Part shown: in pieces, positions 1 to 10,430 of the stretch
Layout of the letters: each line of letters starts with the position of its first letter
Numbering within the stretch: the stretch's first letter is position 1
Program-made: the position numbers and the translations under genes
The notes under the pieces: model-generated
Databases searched by the model: none
The model's input: only the letters and a program-made list of their open reading frames with translations
What the model was told of the DNA's origin: nothing
NCBI GenBank assembly: GCA_007258455.2
Contig: VDFB02193867.1
Coordinates: 531,128,751 to 531,192,750, forward strand
From: Sequoia sempervirens
Lineage: Eukaryota; Streptophyta; Pinopsida; Cupressales; Cupressaceae
Length of the DNA stretch: 64,000 nt
Direction of reading: 5' to 3'

Positions 1-1486
1 CATCTTTCTTTTGCTTCCCATCCTTGATAAAACTTACTCTCTTTTGTTTTCCATACACACAACTTTCACATAAATCCATATTAACACATTTTAGACCTGG
101 TAAAACATTATTTGAATGAAGTACTTTCATACCTTTTGCACTCATATGCCCAAGTCTATTATGCCATAGTGTTGATTCAGAGTCCACAGCAACTGTATGA
201 TCTTCTACCTACTGAAATGCAACAATTGTTCCTGAACATTGACCTTTTTCCAGTAACAATTAAAGTAGAAGGAACAATATGACCTGTACAAAGATATAAG
301 GTGCCTACTTTCACACCTTTTGCTACCACTAAGGCACCTTTTGTGACCTAATTTTTATCACTAAATGTAACAACACAATCTTCATCATCTAGTTGCCCTG
401 CTGAAATTAAACTTATGCTTAACTTTGGAACATGCCTTATCTCATGTAGTAGCCAATGATTCCCATTCTGCAACTTAATCTTGATTCTACCATTTCCAAC
501 AATTTGACAGGGTTTGTTATCTCCTAAATAAACCATCCCAAAATCCCCTTGGACATAATCAAGAAAATAACTTCTATGGGGGGTAGCATGAAATGAAGCC
601 CCTAAATCTAACACCCAAGAATCACCAGCATTATCAAGGGAAAGAATCCAAGCATCCTCATCAGATTTATTCCTTACCATATTTTCCTCTTTACTTCCTT
701 CCTTTTTGTCTCCTCCTTTATTTTTTTGAGACCAACAATCTTTCTTTAAATGACCTGGCTCACCACAATACCAGAAATCCCTCTTGTCTCGAGATTGGGA
801 CCTTCTGTCCTTTGATTTTCCTCGTGACTTCTCACGATTTCTAGAATTGTTTCCTCTCTCCTTTGTTCTACCCCCGCTTTTTGCATTCAAAACACTGCCT
901 AATGTGGATGTTCCACCTGAGCTTTGCCTACGAATTTCCACGCTCAAAATAACACCAACAACATTATCAAATTTGAATGTATTTGAACCAGAAACATAAT
1001 TGCTAACAACCATTACCAAGCTATTCCAACTTTCAGGAAAAGAACACAAAATCAAAAGAGCCCTAACTTCATCAAATTTTACTTTTACAAAATTTAATTG
1101 ACTGGTGACCGTATTAAACTCATTTAAATGATCAGTAACTGACCCACCTTCTACCATTTTCATATTAAATAAGCACTTCATAAGAAATACCTTATTCCAA
1201 GTGGAAGGCTTTTCATATAACTTCGCTAGGGTTTCATCAACTCATGAGTTGTCTTTGCTTTTGTAATATTGAATGCCACCGATTGTGCCAGGCATAAACG
1301 AATACTTCCAAGAGCCTTTCTATCCAAAATCTCCTAGTCCTCATCAGACATTGCTTGGGGTTTCTTGGTTTTCCCTTCCAATGGCCACCATAAATCCTTC
1401 TGATAGAGATATTCCTCCATCTGCATCTTCCATAATTGATAGTTCTGCCCATTAAACTTCTTAACCTTCTTACCCTTGTCTGCCAT
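1..1486 (-). pseudogene. copia gag-protease-GAG_pre-integrase, degraded
   Basis: The gag start codon is at 1486-1484 (MADKGKKVKKFNG). The frame has an in-frame TAG at 1336-1334, a frameshift near 1227-1232, then an open stretch 1181-348. That stretch contains a zinc knuckle at about 780-740 in which the first Cys is Phe (FWYCGEPGHLKKDC), and a protease motif WVLDLGASFHATP where DSGAS is usual; the catalytic Asp is kept. Another stop follows at about 349. The remaining 1-345 reads as the GAG-pre-integrase domain (LWHNRLGHMSAKGMKVL, then a CESCVYGK-type motif). The reading is secure as family membership. The copy is not functional. Confidence 0.9.
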
Positions 1487-1540
1487 TACTCCCACTCAAC
1501 CGTGAGACCTTCCTACAGATGATAATCGAAACATAACCCA

Positions 1541-1551
1541 CTCTGATACCA
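1541..1551 (-). other. Primer-binding site, initiator tRNA-Met type
   Basis: On the minus strand the sequence TGGTATCAGAG begins two bases after the LTR end. This is the usual plant copia primer site for the 3' end of initiator methionine tRNA. Confidence 0.88.
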
Positions 1552-1553
1552 CT

Positions 1554-1775
1554 TGTTAGGGTTAGAAATGATAGATATGTAAAAATTAAATGCAGATTTA
1601 AGTAATAAATAGAGAAACTAAAAACACACAGAATAAATTATAACATAGAGAATTTAATGTGGTTCACCCAATCTGGGCTACATCCACCAAACCATAGCCA
1701 TCCAATGATTTTATTATCCAGTGTAAAACCTATTACAATCTTGCGAATAATTGTGTTTTTCATCATACTATAACA
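1554..1775 (-). repeat. Element A 5' LTR, 222 bp
   Basis: The plus strand begins TGTTAGGG next to the primer-binding site. The likely outer end is ACTATAACA at 1775, giving a TGTTA/TAACA terminal inverted repeat. A short LTR of this size is normal for copia elements. The outer end was chosen by this inverted repeat only, since no second LTR is in the window. Confidence 0.7.
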
Positions 1776-4453
1776 CCCATCTGAACCCCTTTTAACAAGC
1801 TTAGAAGATTCCATATTTTGGGTTCTACAAACTCATATTTTTCTTTTTTCGTTGATTTTTTCCTTTTTTAGTGATGACGCGAAAAAGTAGGATCAGTCGC
1901 CACATACCAACAATTTCCTAGAAATGATTGACATCAAGATCATTGGAGACCGTGGTGTTTTGTAAAGCCTTATCTAGAATGGATCGATGCTCAGGAGAGA
2001 TATGCAACAGTTCCAAAATTGAGATTTGAGCTGGGGTCATCCCCAACTGGTCAAGTAGGTTATATTGTGACTTGGAAGGTTGTGGTGTTTGCTGCCATGG
2101 AGGACCTTCGATAGTGATCTCCGTATGATGAGTGTTGACCGCACACTCGAGATTTATATTGATAGTAATAGTATTGATATTCTCATCGGTGGTGCAAAGG
2201 TGATGAATGATTTTGCCACTATTATAATCATGCTTGATACTTGCATAGTTGGCTGACATATTGGTCTTAGTACTCCAACTGGGAAAATTTCCTTTCCCAT
2301 GGTCATGTAGCAGATTAGAAAAGACTTGATGATCAGTGTTTAATGAATTTTGTTTTTGTCCACTAACTTCAATTATTCTCCTTTTGACAAGATCCTGTAT
2401 GATATTTTTTAGTTGGCGACAATTTTGTAGGTTATGTCCCTTAGTTCTATGATAATCACAAAAGGCATTATCAACCCACCAAACTGGTTTAAATTGTCCT
2501 AGATCGTATTGTCTTCGCTCTTGCAGCTATATAAGATTATGTTGTAATATTTGTTTGAATACGGACTCGACGGGTTCCCCTAAGGGAGTGAACTTACGTT
2601 TTTGAAACCTCCTTTGTTGTTGCGGACATTGAGTATTTTGGACCATGTTGGGAGGTTGATTGACAAGATTAATGTGTTGGAAAAAGTGTTAGGTCCTTGT
2701 AATGTGATGATTGGTCTTGCTTGTGTAGTTTTAGCATCAACTACCCCATCATTGACCTGACATTTTTGTTGTGAGACCAAAATCTGTTTCTATCATTGGG
2801 GTGTTTTGCACGATCAAATTTCTATTGGATGTTGATGTCTTAATTTTGCATTTTTCAATGAGATCCTTTTCTATTATAGCCCCTTTTTCCACTAGTTCTG
2901 AAAAAGATGTACAACAATGTACCCTTAAGTTACTCCTTAGTTTTACATGAAGGTTTTCCTTGAAAATAGTAATTTTTTTCAGGTATTTCGACAGGACACC
3001 GACTAGCTATAGTCCTCCATCTCTGGAAGAAAGTGATGAATGTTTCACCTTCATCTTGTGTTGTGTGACACAAGGTTGCTATATTTATCTAATGGTCTAT
3101 GTTGAAGGAGAATTGCTCAAAAAATTTCTCAGCCAGTTCACCCCAAGATTTGATGCCATAGTCTAGACCTGAAAACCACTCTAGTGAAATACCTACAAGA
3201 CTTCTTGGAAATAGTCTTATAAGATACATGGGGTCATAAGCGACATCTATGCATATGGTAGAAAATTCCCTTATATGTTCTATTGGATTCTGTTTGCCAT
3301 TTTACTTAGGGAGATTCGATATGACATACCCATGAGGGAAAGGGGTCATGTACAATGATCTATCAAAGGGGAATGGGCATATGTCCTTTGTTGAAAAGGA
3401 TTTCTTAGTTGACACTGCCATGTTGTCCATTTATGTTTGTAGTGCATGCATTTGTGTTTGTAAGACGTCAACCTAGGTCAATGATGTGATGGGTGGGTTA
3501 TGTGGATCTATGTATGTATTCTGAAATCCAAGGTCTCGTGATGGGTTTCGATTGAACATTGCTATATGAGGTGGGTTTGGATTTAGAATGTTGGTAAACG
3601 TGTTCTGGTTTGGAATCTTCATAAATTGGTGTTGACTTGGGATCTATGTGAACGGATTCTGAGTACTGCTCTAGGAGGAGGGATTTTGATTCAAAATCTA
3701 TGTAAATTGGTGTTGACTTTGAATCTGGGAGAATGGATTGTGGCTACTGATCTGAGAGAATGGATTCTGATTCAGAATCTATGTGAATGTATTCCAACTC
3801 CCAATCTGGGAAGATGGATTTTGATTCCCATATTGGAATAAGGGAATTCCTCTTATTTTTGTAATCTGTGGTATAGTACCAGTGGTTTGAACACTAGGTA
3901 TGGCTATTGACTGTGGTATGGTACTCGTGACACTAACATTTGGTGTAGAAGCTGATGTTTTAGATATTTTACTCCCAACAAGAGGACTGAAGGATGTGGA
4001 CGATGATGCCCCTACAGTGAAATTAAATCGTAATGTCATGCTAGATGTACCAAATGGAGACGTCTGGACTATTGTACTCTGTGTAGGTATGCTAGATGGT
4101 ATGGTTGTATTTACCTAAGGTATAGTAGTACTAGCAGTCATTGTATTAGTCCATTGTGTAGGTTGAGCTTGTAAGGTGCTAATATTGAATCCTGTAGGTA
4201 AGGGAGTGCCTTCAGCTAGCAATTTGGCTATGTACCGTTGACGATCATTTGCTAGGTACTCATCTACAAAAGAGGAAAACTAAGGGTCATGTGTCATAGC
4301 CTCTATGTCTTCTACTGTAATGTGTCCTTGAGTGTTTCTAGTGGTGAATTTGTCTAATAAATTCCTGTGAGGTCTTGTGGAGAATGGATTAATGAATTTT
4401 TTTGGGTTCAACATATTTTCTCTTTCTCTTCTCTTAGACCTAGTTTCAAGCAT
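1776..4453 (-). pseudogene. gypsy gag to protease boundary, degraded
   Basis: The N-terminus (MLETRSKRREREN) starts at 4453. A Pro/Ser/Thr-rich stretch follows to about 3780. The region 3780-2500 is poorly open. At about 2470-2400 there is a gag-type zinc-knuckle motif FCDYHRTKGHNLQNC. The stretch 2259-1918 is open and contains SQYNLLDQLGMTPAQISILE, a sequence type typical of the gag-protease linker in large plant gypsy elements. Several stops and frame changes are present. The reading continues to 1776 (HFxEIVGM and onward), which supports interruption by element A. Confidence 0.75.
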
Positions 4454-4638
4454 GTAAGATAAGCTCAATATGCAAGGGATGCAAAACTACGGTGAATTTG
4501 TCTAATAAATTCCTGTGAGGTCTTGTGGAGAATGGATTAATGAATTTGTTTGGGTTCAACATATTTTCTCTTTCTCTTCTCTTAGACATAGTTTCAACCA
4601 TGTAAGATAAGCTCAATATGCAAGGGATGCAAAACTAC
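4343..4638. repeat. 148-bp tandem duplication across the gag start of element B
   Basis: Copy 1 is 4343-4490 and copy 2 is 4491-4638. They differ at only a few positions, for example inside the T-run near 4400 and at the base before CATGTAAG. Each copy carries the gag N-terminal codons, giving two candidate start codons (4453 and 4601). Since 148 is not a multiple of three, translation from the upstream start (4601) shifts frame and meets a TGA that overlaps the second ATG. Confidence 0.93.
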
Positions 4639-6908
4639 ATCTATGGACAATATGATTCTAGTCTATGTTTTTGGGATTTTCTAAATGTAGAATAAGGAAT
4701 GTTCTAAGATGATGACAATCTCTAAAGATGCAAAGTCTAAGCAAGCTTCTAAGGAAATTAATTCTGTAAACATGAGATGGGGATACCAACTACCTAAAGT
4801 CTAACCAAGGCATCAATTTAGTTAAGTCAAGGAACCAATGTAGGACGAGGATCAAAGACAAGTTGAGTTTCCTAACTAGACTGATGAGCTAGGACTCTCT
4901 GTCGGACAAAGGATAAGATGATAGGACTAGGTTCAATGACAGATAATTTCATTGACACTACGATTTTTCTAAAGTGTAGATGGTGAACCTATCCTAAAGT
5001 TTGTAAAGCTGACTTTCCTAGAAGTTTAAATCTAAAGGCAATATGTACTCAAAGATGAAAGTAAAACTCAGAATTGGAACGACTATAGTAATGACTAAAT
5101 GATACCTAAAGGATGTAAAATTGAGCAAATCATTTTAGGTTTCTATCCAAGGACAAGTAAGATAGATCAAAGACTGGTATCACAGTGTTGACTGGACATT
5201 GACTGTGAATTCTGGTTTTCTAATAATCTGGCAAATGCGTCATAGAATTTTTCCAATGCGGTTATGTTTCACAGTTGCAGTTTTTTGTCAATCAATTGTG
5301 TGTTTCTAGTAAAATTTAGTGTCTGAATCTAGAAGATGTTGTTAAGTTTCTCATAGATGCGACTCGTAATGACAATTGTGACTCAGATTGTAATAGATGC
5401 ATTTTTCCTAAACTTATGCATTGGTAAAATTTCTGCGACAATGGAAAATGCGTCATTTGAGACTGTAGTTGCGGCTCACCTTGTCAGATGCATCACAAAA
5501 TATCACAAGTGTGGTTTTTTTTTTGAAGACAGATGCAATTTTTGAAAAATAAAATGTGAGTTAATCTAGTAGATGCGACTCTAAGGTAAATAGATGCGAC
5601 TCGATAGAACAATTGTGACTTTCTGGTGAATAGTTACGAATCTGTTGTATTTTCAGTGAATTGAGATATAAAATTGATGCTATTTTCTGTTATCAAGTTC
5701 TGACAAACAAAGAAAATCATAAGACAAAGTGTTTTCAATTTGATTTTGGACTCAAAGAACGTTGAATTTGACAACAAACAAGCACATCCTAAGCTATGAA
5801 GGACAATATTTACTGAGTTCTCACTTGGGTTTCCCCAACTACGCTTATTCAAGGTGGATGATTAGTAGTTTGACCCCTCTAGCTCCCCTCCATGGCTCAT
5901 TAACGTCATTCAGGGTAGCCAAGCTACAGTACCCATGATCATCCCATGGCATACCTTCATCTCTACACATGAACCGTAAGAATATGAGATGGCTTCACAA
6001 GTCTGACCTGTTGCACGAGTAAATAGAAGGATTTTGGACACTACAAACAAAGGTGTTTAATTAGGGCATTTCGTTCATAGGGCATGATCCATGTGGAAAG
6101 AGTCCCCTTTCGAATCCATCTCATCGAAACCATATGGGTGATTCTTGGGCTTTCCCCAAGAATCCACTTTTATATACTGGCTAGAAGTCCCTCGGGTTCA
6201 AGGTGCTACTGGTCTGAGTCGTCCTGGGGTGAGTACTTTTTCCTACCAAAATAGGCCCAAGTTCTAGAGTTGGTAACCATTTCTCTTACACCTAGGATCG
6301 CATGAATGTGCAAGGGGAGAAGATACTTTGATGTACCAAAACATGAGGGTAATTACACAATCGTGTTTTTGCACCAAACACAGTAGACACTTGTTAATTT
6401 TAATCCAAATGAAAGATTTGCTACACTACGAAACAATCTATTTCAAAAATTAACTAGGGTCTTAGACATGCATTCTGCAGAAAGATTCATTAGTGGTTTG
6501 ATATTGATCTACAAAAACTTCATTAACTCCTCAAAACACATGCTGAAAATAAAAGATTAGCAAAAAAAAACATGAAAGGGAACTGCAAATTGAAAGTCTA
6601 AACCTAAAATATACCAGTCAGATGTGTCATTTTCTCTATCAAATGCTTCACGATATTTTACCAATCAGTTGTGGCTCAGAAAATGACAGATGTGTGCTTC
6701 CTTTTCAAATGCATTATTTCTATTCACAGATGCGGTCAATAATGTCAATTGCATCATTTCATCAAGCTAATGCATCTCTGAATGTCAATTGCAGCGTTTC
6801 ATCAAGCTGATGCATCTCTGAATGTCAATTATGGTGTTTTGTCGAGCAGATGTGTCGTTCCATACAAAAACCTACAAAATCAATAAAAATCTACGGATAC
6901 GCGAATAT
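4639..6908 (-). other. Non-coding leader of element B with dispersed GATGC-type repeats
   Basis: Between the 5' LTR and gag there is about 2.3 kb with no convincing coding frame. Short related motifs recur at irregular spacing, such as agatgcgactc, aaatgcgtcat, cagatgcatcac and cagatgtgtc, mainly at 5220-5640 and 6610-6860. The rest is AT-rich and unassigned. Similar motifs recur in the candidate intron of the PMD gene of element G. Confidence 0.55.
6741..6857. repeat. 40-bp tandem repeat, nearly 3 copies
   Basis: The units at 6741-6780 and 6781-6820 both begin aatgtcaattgca and end catctctg. A third, more diverged and shorter copy runs 6821-6857. They lie in the element B leader near the primer-binding site. 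Confidence 0.85.
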
Positions 6909-6932
6909 GGTGTCTTCACGTCGAGTTCACCA
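6909..6932 (-). other. Candidate primer-binding site of element B
   Basis: On the minus strand TGGTGAACTCGACGTGAAG starts two bases after the LTR end, the position and TGG start expected of a primer site. I do not assign the tRNA. Confidence 0.55.
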
Positions 6933-6934
6933 AA

Positions 6935-8155
6935 TGTAACATCTAGAAAAATGTAGAAGAAACATATCAAAGCAAACATGCAATGCAATCTAAAACTCTA
7001 ATGCAATCTAAGTTAAGCAACAGAGAACAAAGTAAAGCCAAAACGTAAATAAACTAAACAATCTCACCCAATATGTACGTAATTCCATGCATCATCTCGA
7101 TTGCCCTTCTCCATTTTTCTATTGTAGTATAATTTCCCTTAAATTTTCAAAAGTTCGTGCAAGTATAGCCTATGATAATGATTTAGCAAAACATCGAAGA
7201 TTCAAGATAGTTGCTCCAAAAGTCATAAGATTTTGAGAGAGATTGGAATGAAGAATGACAAATCAATTTATAGAAAATTGATCATTCGAACGATAGGTCA
7301 GGATTGAAAGATCAACAGATGGTTGAGATCGATAGATTAGACATGCATTATGATAACTGTTAGTGGCGACATGAGTGATACAAATTAGAAATAGAATTAA
7401 AGATTAAATAAATGATTTAATCTTCAAGTTTGGTATTCGAAAACAGAAGAATTATCTTTGCATGACAAAGATAAAGATTGATTAAAACAACTCTCTGTTC
7501 GAATGCACACACAAGACTTAATTAATTAAATAGGAATATTTAATTAATCTGCATGTACACACAATTGAGTTAGCATTGGACGATTGAATGATTTGACGAA
7601 GAGATTACTTGAGAAAGCCACTCAAACATTAAATCAAGAGTTAACTGAGTGATTTAAATAGATCTTTGAGTCAAGTAAAAGTGAATACTTAGATAACTCA
7701 CACAAGTATCCAAATATAGAGGAATGTGTTAAAATAGAATTTATGAATTAAATAATTGATTTAATTCAATATTTGATATTTGAATAATAATTAAATAAAT
7801 AAGATTTATTTAATTAAGTGATGAAGGGGTTTAAATGAATAATTAAATAAATAAAATAATTTATTTAATTATAGTTGAAATATGATAAAGGTAAATCAAA
7901 TAAGAATTTATTTAATCAAAGAAGAAGGATAAGGTTAATTAGTAACATAATTAAATAAAAAGCGTTTATTTAATTAATCAAATAGAATAAAGAAAAGTGT
8001 GAATTAATTAAATAATTAAGATTATTTAATTAATAGAAGAAATGAAGACCTTAGAGAATAATTAAATAATTGACATTATTTAATCATGACCATGAAGAAT
8101 ACGAATTATGAAGAATATTGAATTTGCAGGCTTAAACCAGATTTCAGTGTCTATA
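6935..8155 (-). repeat. Element B 5' LTR, about 1.2 kb
   Basis: It starts TGTAACATCTAG at 6935 and ends GTGTCTATA at 8155, where TG has probably decayed to TA in the minus reading. It is homologous over much of its length to the 3' LTR of element G; for instance the stretch around 7080-7200 matches 44130-44250. The half from 7400 to 8090 is a series of AT-rich inverted repeats. One example is 7789-7815, with 12-bp perfect arms and a 3-base loop. Confidence 0.75.
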
Positions 8156-8730
8156 GATAGTTATCCTTCTCCAAAGCTCTATTCAGGTTGCGGAAGTCTA
8201 CACACAATCTGATTTCTCCATTCCTTTTTTTGTCCGGGACCAAGTTGGCCACTCATGTGGAATGCCTTATTGGGAAGATAATTCTTTCTAAAAGTAACTT
8301 TTCTACCTCTTTGTAAATGATGGGCTCTAGTAAGGCATTAATGGGACGTTATCATTGGCAACATGGCCTAGCTTCTGTCTTAAGAGGGATGGTGTGTGTG
8401 ATGATGGAGGTGTCATATGTCTTTAGATCTTCATAGCTCCATGCTACCACATCATGATACTTATGCAAAGCATTAATGATTCCCTTCTTTTCTTCGGGCG
8501 TGCATACTTTACCAATAAAAATATTTTTGGTCTCCTCGGCTGTCCCAAGGTTGTGAGCATCACATTGGTTGCTTATGGCTTCCTTCTTTATGTGCTGATC
8601 CTAGTCTCTGATCTGGTCTAAATCGAATATTCGTTCAAGCTGAACCATACCTCTAGGAATAGTGTTGGTTTTGAGGTTGATAACTCCTATATCCAATTTG
8701 ACCTCCTTCGGATTTGCTTCATCAATTATT
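8156..8730 (-). pseudogene. Reverse transcriptase N-terminal part, element C
   Basis: The translation includes VVAWSYEDL near 8450, then HTIPLKTEARPC, EVEKLLLERIIFPIRHS, VANLVPDKKRNGEIRLCVDF and RNLNRALEKDNY, ending at the junction with element B. These are the conserved first blocks of Ty3/gypsy RT. The catalytic YxDD block is absent because the domain is cut off. There is one internal stop in the RHSxVANLV segment, where Trp is usual, and decay in the segment before it. Confidence 0.85.
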
Positions 8731-8792
8731 TGGGTAGCGAAGACATCAAAACTCATGATGAAGTTGAGGATATGCTTATCATCATTGAAGAC

Positions 8793-9410
8793 CTAAAAAT
8801 GAGTGATATTATCTGGGATAGATGGTGTGGATGTCAACTCAACTATAAATTTCTTAAGCCCAGACAAGGAGAGGGGTTGCAAAGTGTTGGCTGCCTGAGC
8901 CAAGGCATCGGCTATATGATTCTGAGCATGAGGGATCAGTTGTATATTAAATGCATCTAAACCTTCTAAGAGATCCCAGAACCTATTCATATAGTTTGCA
9001 AGTCTTCTATCATGGCAGGAATACAATTTTCTATCTTGTTTAACTATGAGTTCAGAATCCCTAAACACTTGTAGCATTTTGACATTTTTTTTCAAAGCCA
9101 TAAGAAGACCATGGAGTAACACCTCGTATTCTGCTACATTATTGGTGCAATAAAACTACAACCTATGGGCAACAAGAAAGGTCTTACCTGGTGAGTTGAT
9201 GAGTTCGAACCCGGCACCAACTCCTTGCTTTGACTTGGACCCGTCAAGTCGAAGCGTCCAAAATATGGACAGCTCTTTGACTTCAGGCTCAACTAGGCTC
9301 TTGTTTACTTTTGGCTGGGTGGTTGCCTCTATGATCTTTGGTGAATTTTGTAGCTCATTGTGTTTAGCAGTAGGTGGTTCTGCTAGCACCCCCTTTGGTG
9401 TTTTCTTCTA
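8793..9410 (-). pseudogene. RNase H-like domain upstream of RT, element C
   Basis: Motifs in order are WTLRLDGSKSKQGVGAGFEL (first catalytic Asp), NNVAEYE (catalytic Glu; a stop lies just before it, at about 9155), FRDSELIV (catalytic Asp), and HAQNHIADALAQAA (His and last Asp). All four acidic positions of the RNase H fold are present. The frame then continues through a linker into the RT block with the same orientation, so the domain order RNase H then RT is directly readable rather than produced by rearrangement. Confidence 0.82.
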
Positions 9411-10430
9411 AGGGGCAACTAATTTTTTAACATGCTCTACTGTCATTTGGCATAGGCAGCAATCAAACTCGGAGTGGGCAGCATTGTGAATTCTACACCA
9501 ATTTGGTAGTAAGAGATCCTGGAAATCCATTTGGAGGACCAAGCTAAGCTGATCCTTTGCGCACTTTTCCATGAATTCCTAGAAACCATTGAGTTATCCC
9601 AAGTTGTCATCTTCATCGGGTTTATCATGTGGTTCTACTAGCATCTCTATACTCTGAGGCATTTGAGTGAAGTCAATTGGAGGGTTGCATTGCACCAAGA
9701 GGACTTCGGCAACATAATCTTCTTGGGATTCAAATTCGCCCTAGCAGGCAAAGGGACATTAGTTTCCCAATTCCATCTCAACAAACAACACCTTGTTCAG
9801 GTTATTATATTATGTGATCATATACTTCATACAAGGCTCGCGGTCTATATGAATTTGATTTGGTAGCCCTTTCCACGATAGCCACATGTGAGAATGGTCT
9901 GTAGCGGCATATCCATTCAACATTCTAGTGAATTCTACCCAAGATGATCCCATATGCATCGGGAATGTTAGCCACTTGAATATCAATGACTTGTATTCTT
10001 GGATCTATAGCAATTTGCATCAGGATTCGATTCATTTCTCCTATAATGTTGATCTTTTTTTTGTCCAACTGAGTCACCTTCCTTCTCTAGGGTCTGGGGG
10101 TAATCTCGAGAGCCTTGCACACCCCAAAGGGAATAATATTAGAAGATGTTCCTGAATCGAGAAGGCATTTGTGAAAATTATTGCCAAATATTTGAATGGT
10201 GGTAAGGAAAGGGGGAGTTTCAAATTTTCCTTGGAAGAGGCCCATAGGCATGTCTATGTGAGCCACTTGAGCTCTGTCCTTATTGCAAGTTCTATCCTTG
10301 GTTTTCCTAGGTGGCTGATCCTTGGAAATCTGTCTATTGTTCTGATCTGGTTCTTTTTCGAGCTGCTTACCTATAGATTGATTTGGGGAAACATCCTTGC
10401 TTTTCCCTGTGTTGTCCTGAACCATAGGTT
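9411..10430 (-). pseudogene. Retropepsin and linker, element C
   Basis: The stretch 10425-10087 is open and ends in KCLLDSGTSSNIIPFGVCKA, a retropepsin active site with the Asp kept. After a stop the frame goes on with GEMNRILMQIAIDP and DAYGIILGR, matching the middle and end of the protease fold. The segment 9860-9411 reads in pieces as a linker towards RNase H, including a motif with His and Cys near 9500-9440. Several stops and frame changes are present. Confidence 0.75.

Larger units (their letters stand above)
1..1775 (-). mobile_element. Element A: Ty1/copia retrotransposon, 5' part (continues beyond window)
   Basis: Read on the minus strand, this runs 5' LTR (1554-1775), primer-binding site (1541-1551), then gag, zinc knuckle, protease and GAG-pre-integrase sequence up to the window edge. 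Gene order and motifs are those of plant Ty1/copia elements. Integrase, RT, RNase H and the 3' LTR would lie left of base 1. The right LTR end abuts sequence that continues the gag/protease region of element B, so A appears to have inserted into B. The target-site duplication cannot be checked because the other end is outside the window. Confidence 0.9.
1776..8155 (-). mobile_element. Element B: Ty3/gypsy retrotransposon, 5' half
   Basis: Minus-strand order is 5' LTR (6935-8155), primer-binding site, a long non-coding leader (4639-6908), gag start (4453 or 4601), then gag and the start of protease down to 1776, where copia element A interrupts it. Its LTR is related to that of element G: the outer end ends GTGTCTATA here and GTGTCTACA there, and the inner end begins TGTAAC in both. 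B itself interrupts the RT of element C at 8156. Confidence 0.8.
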
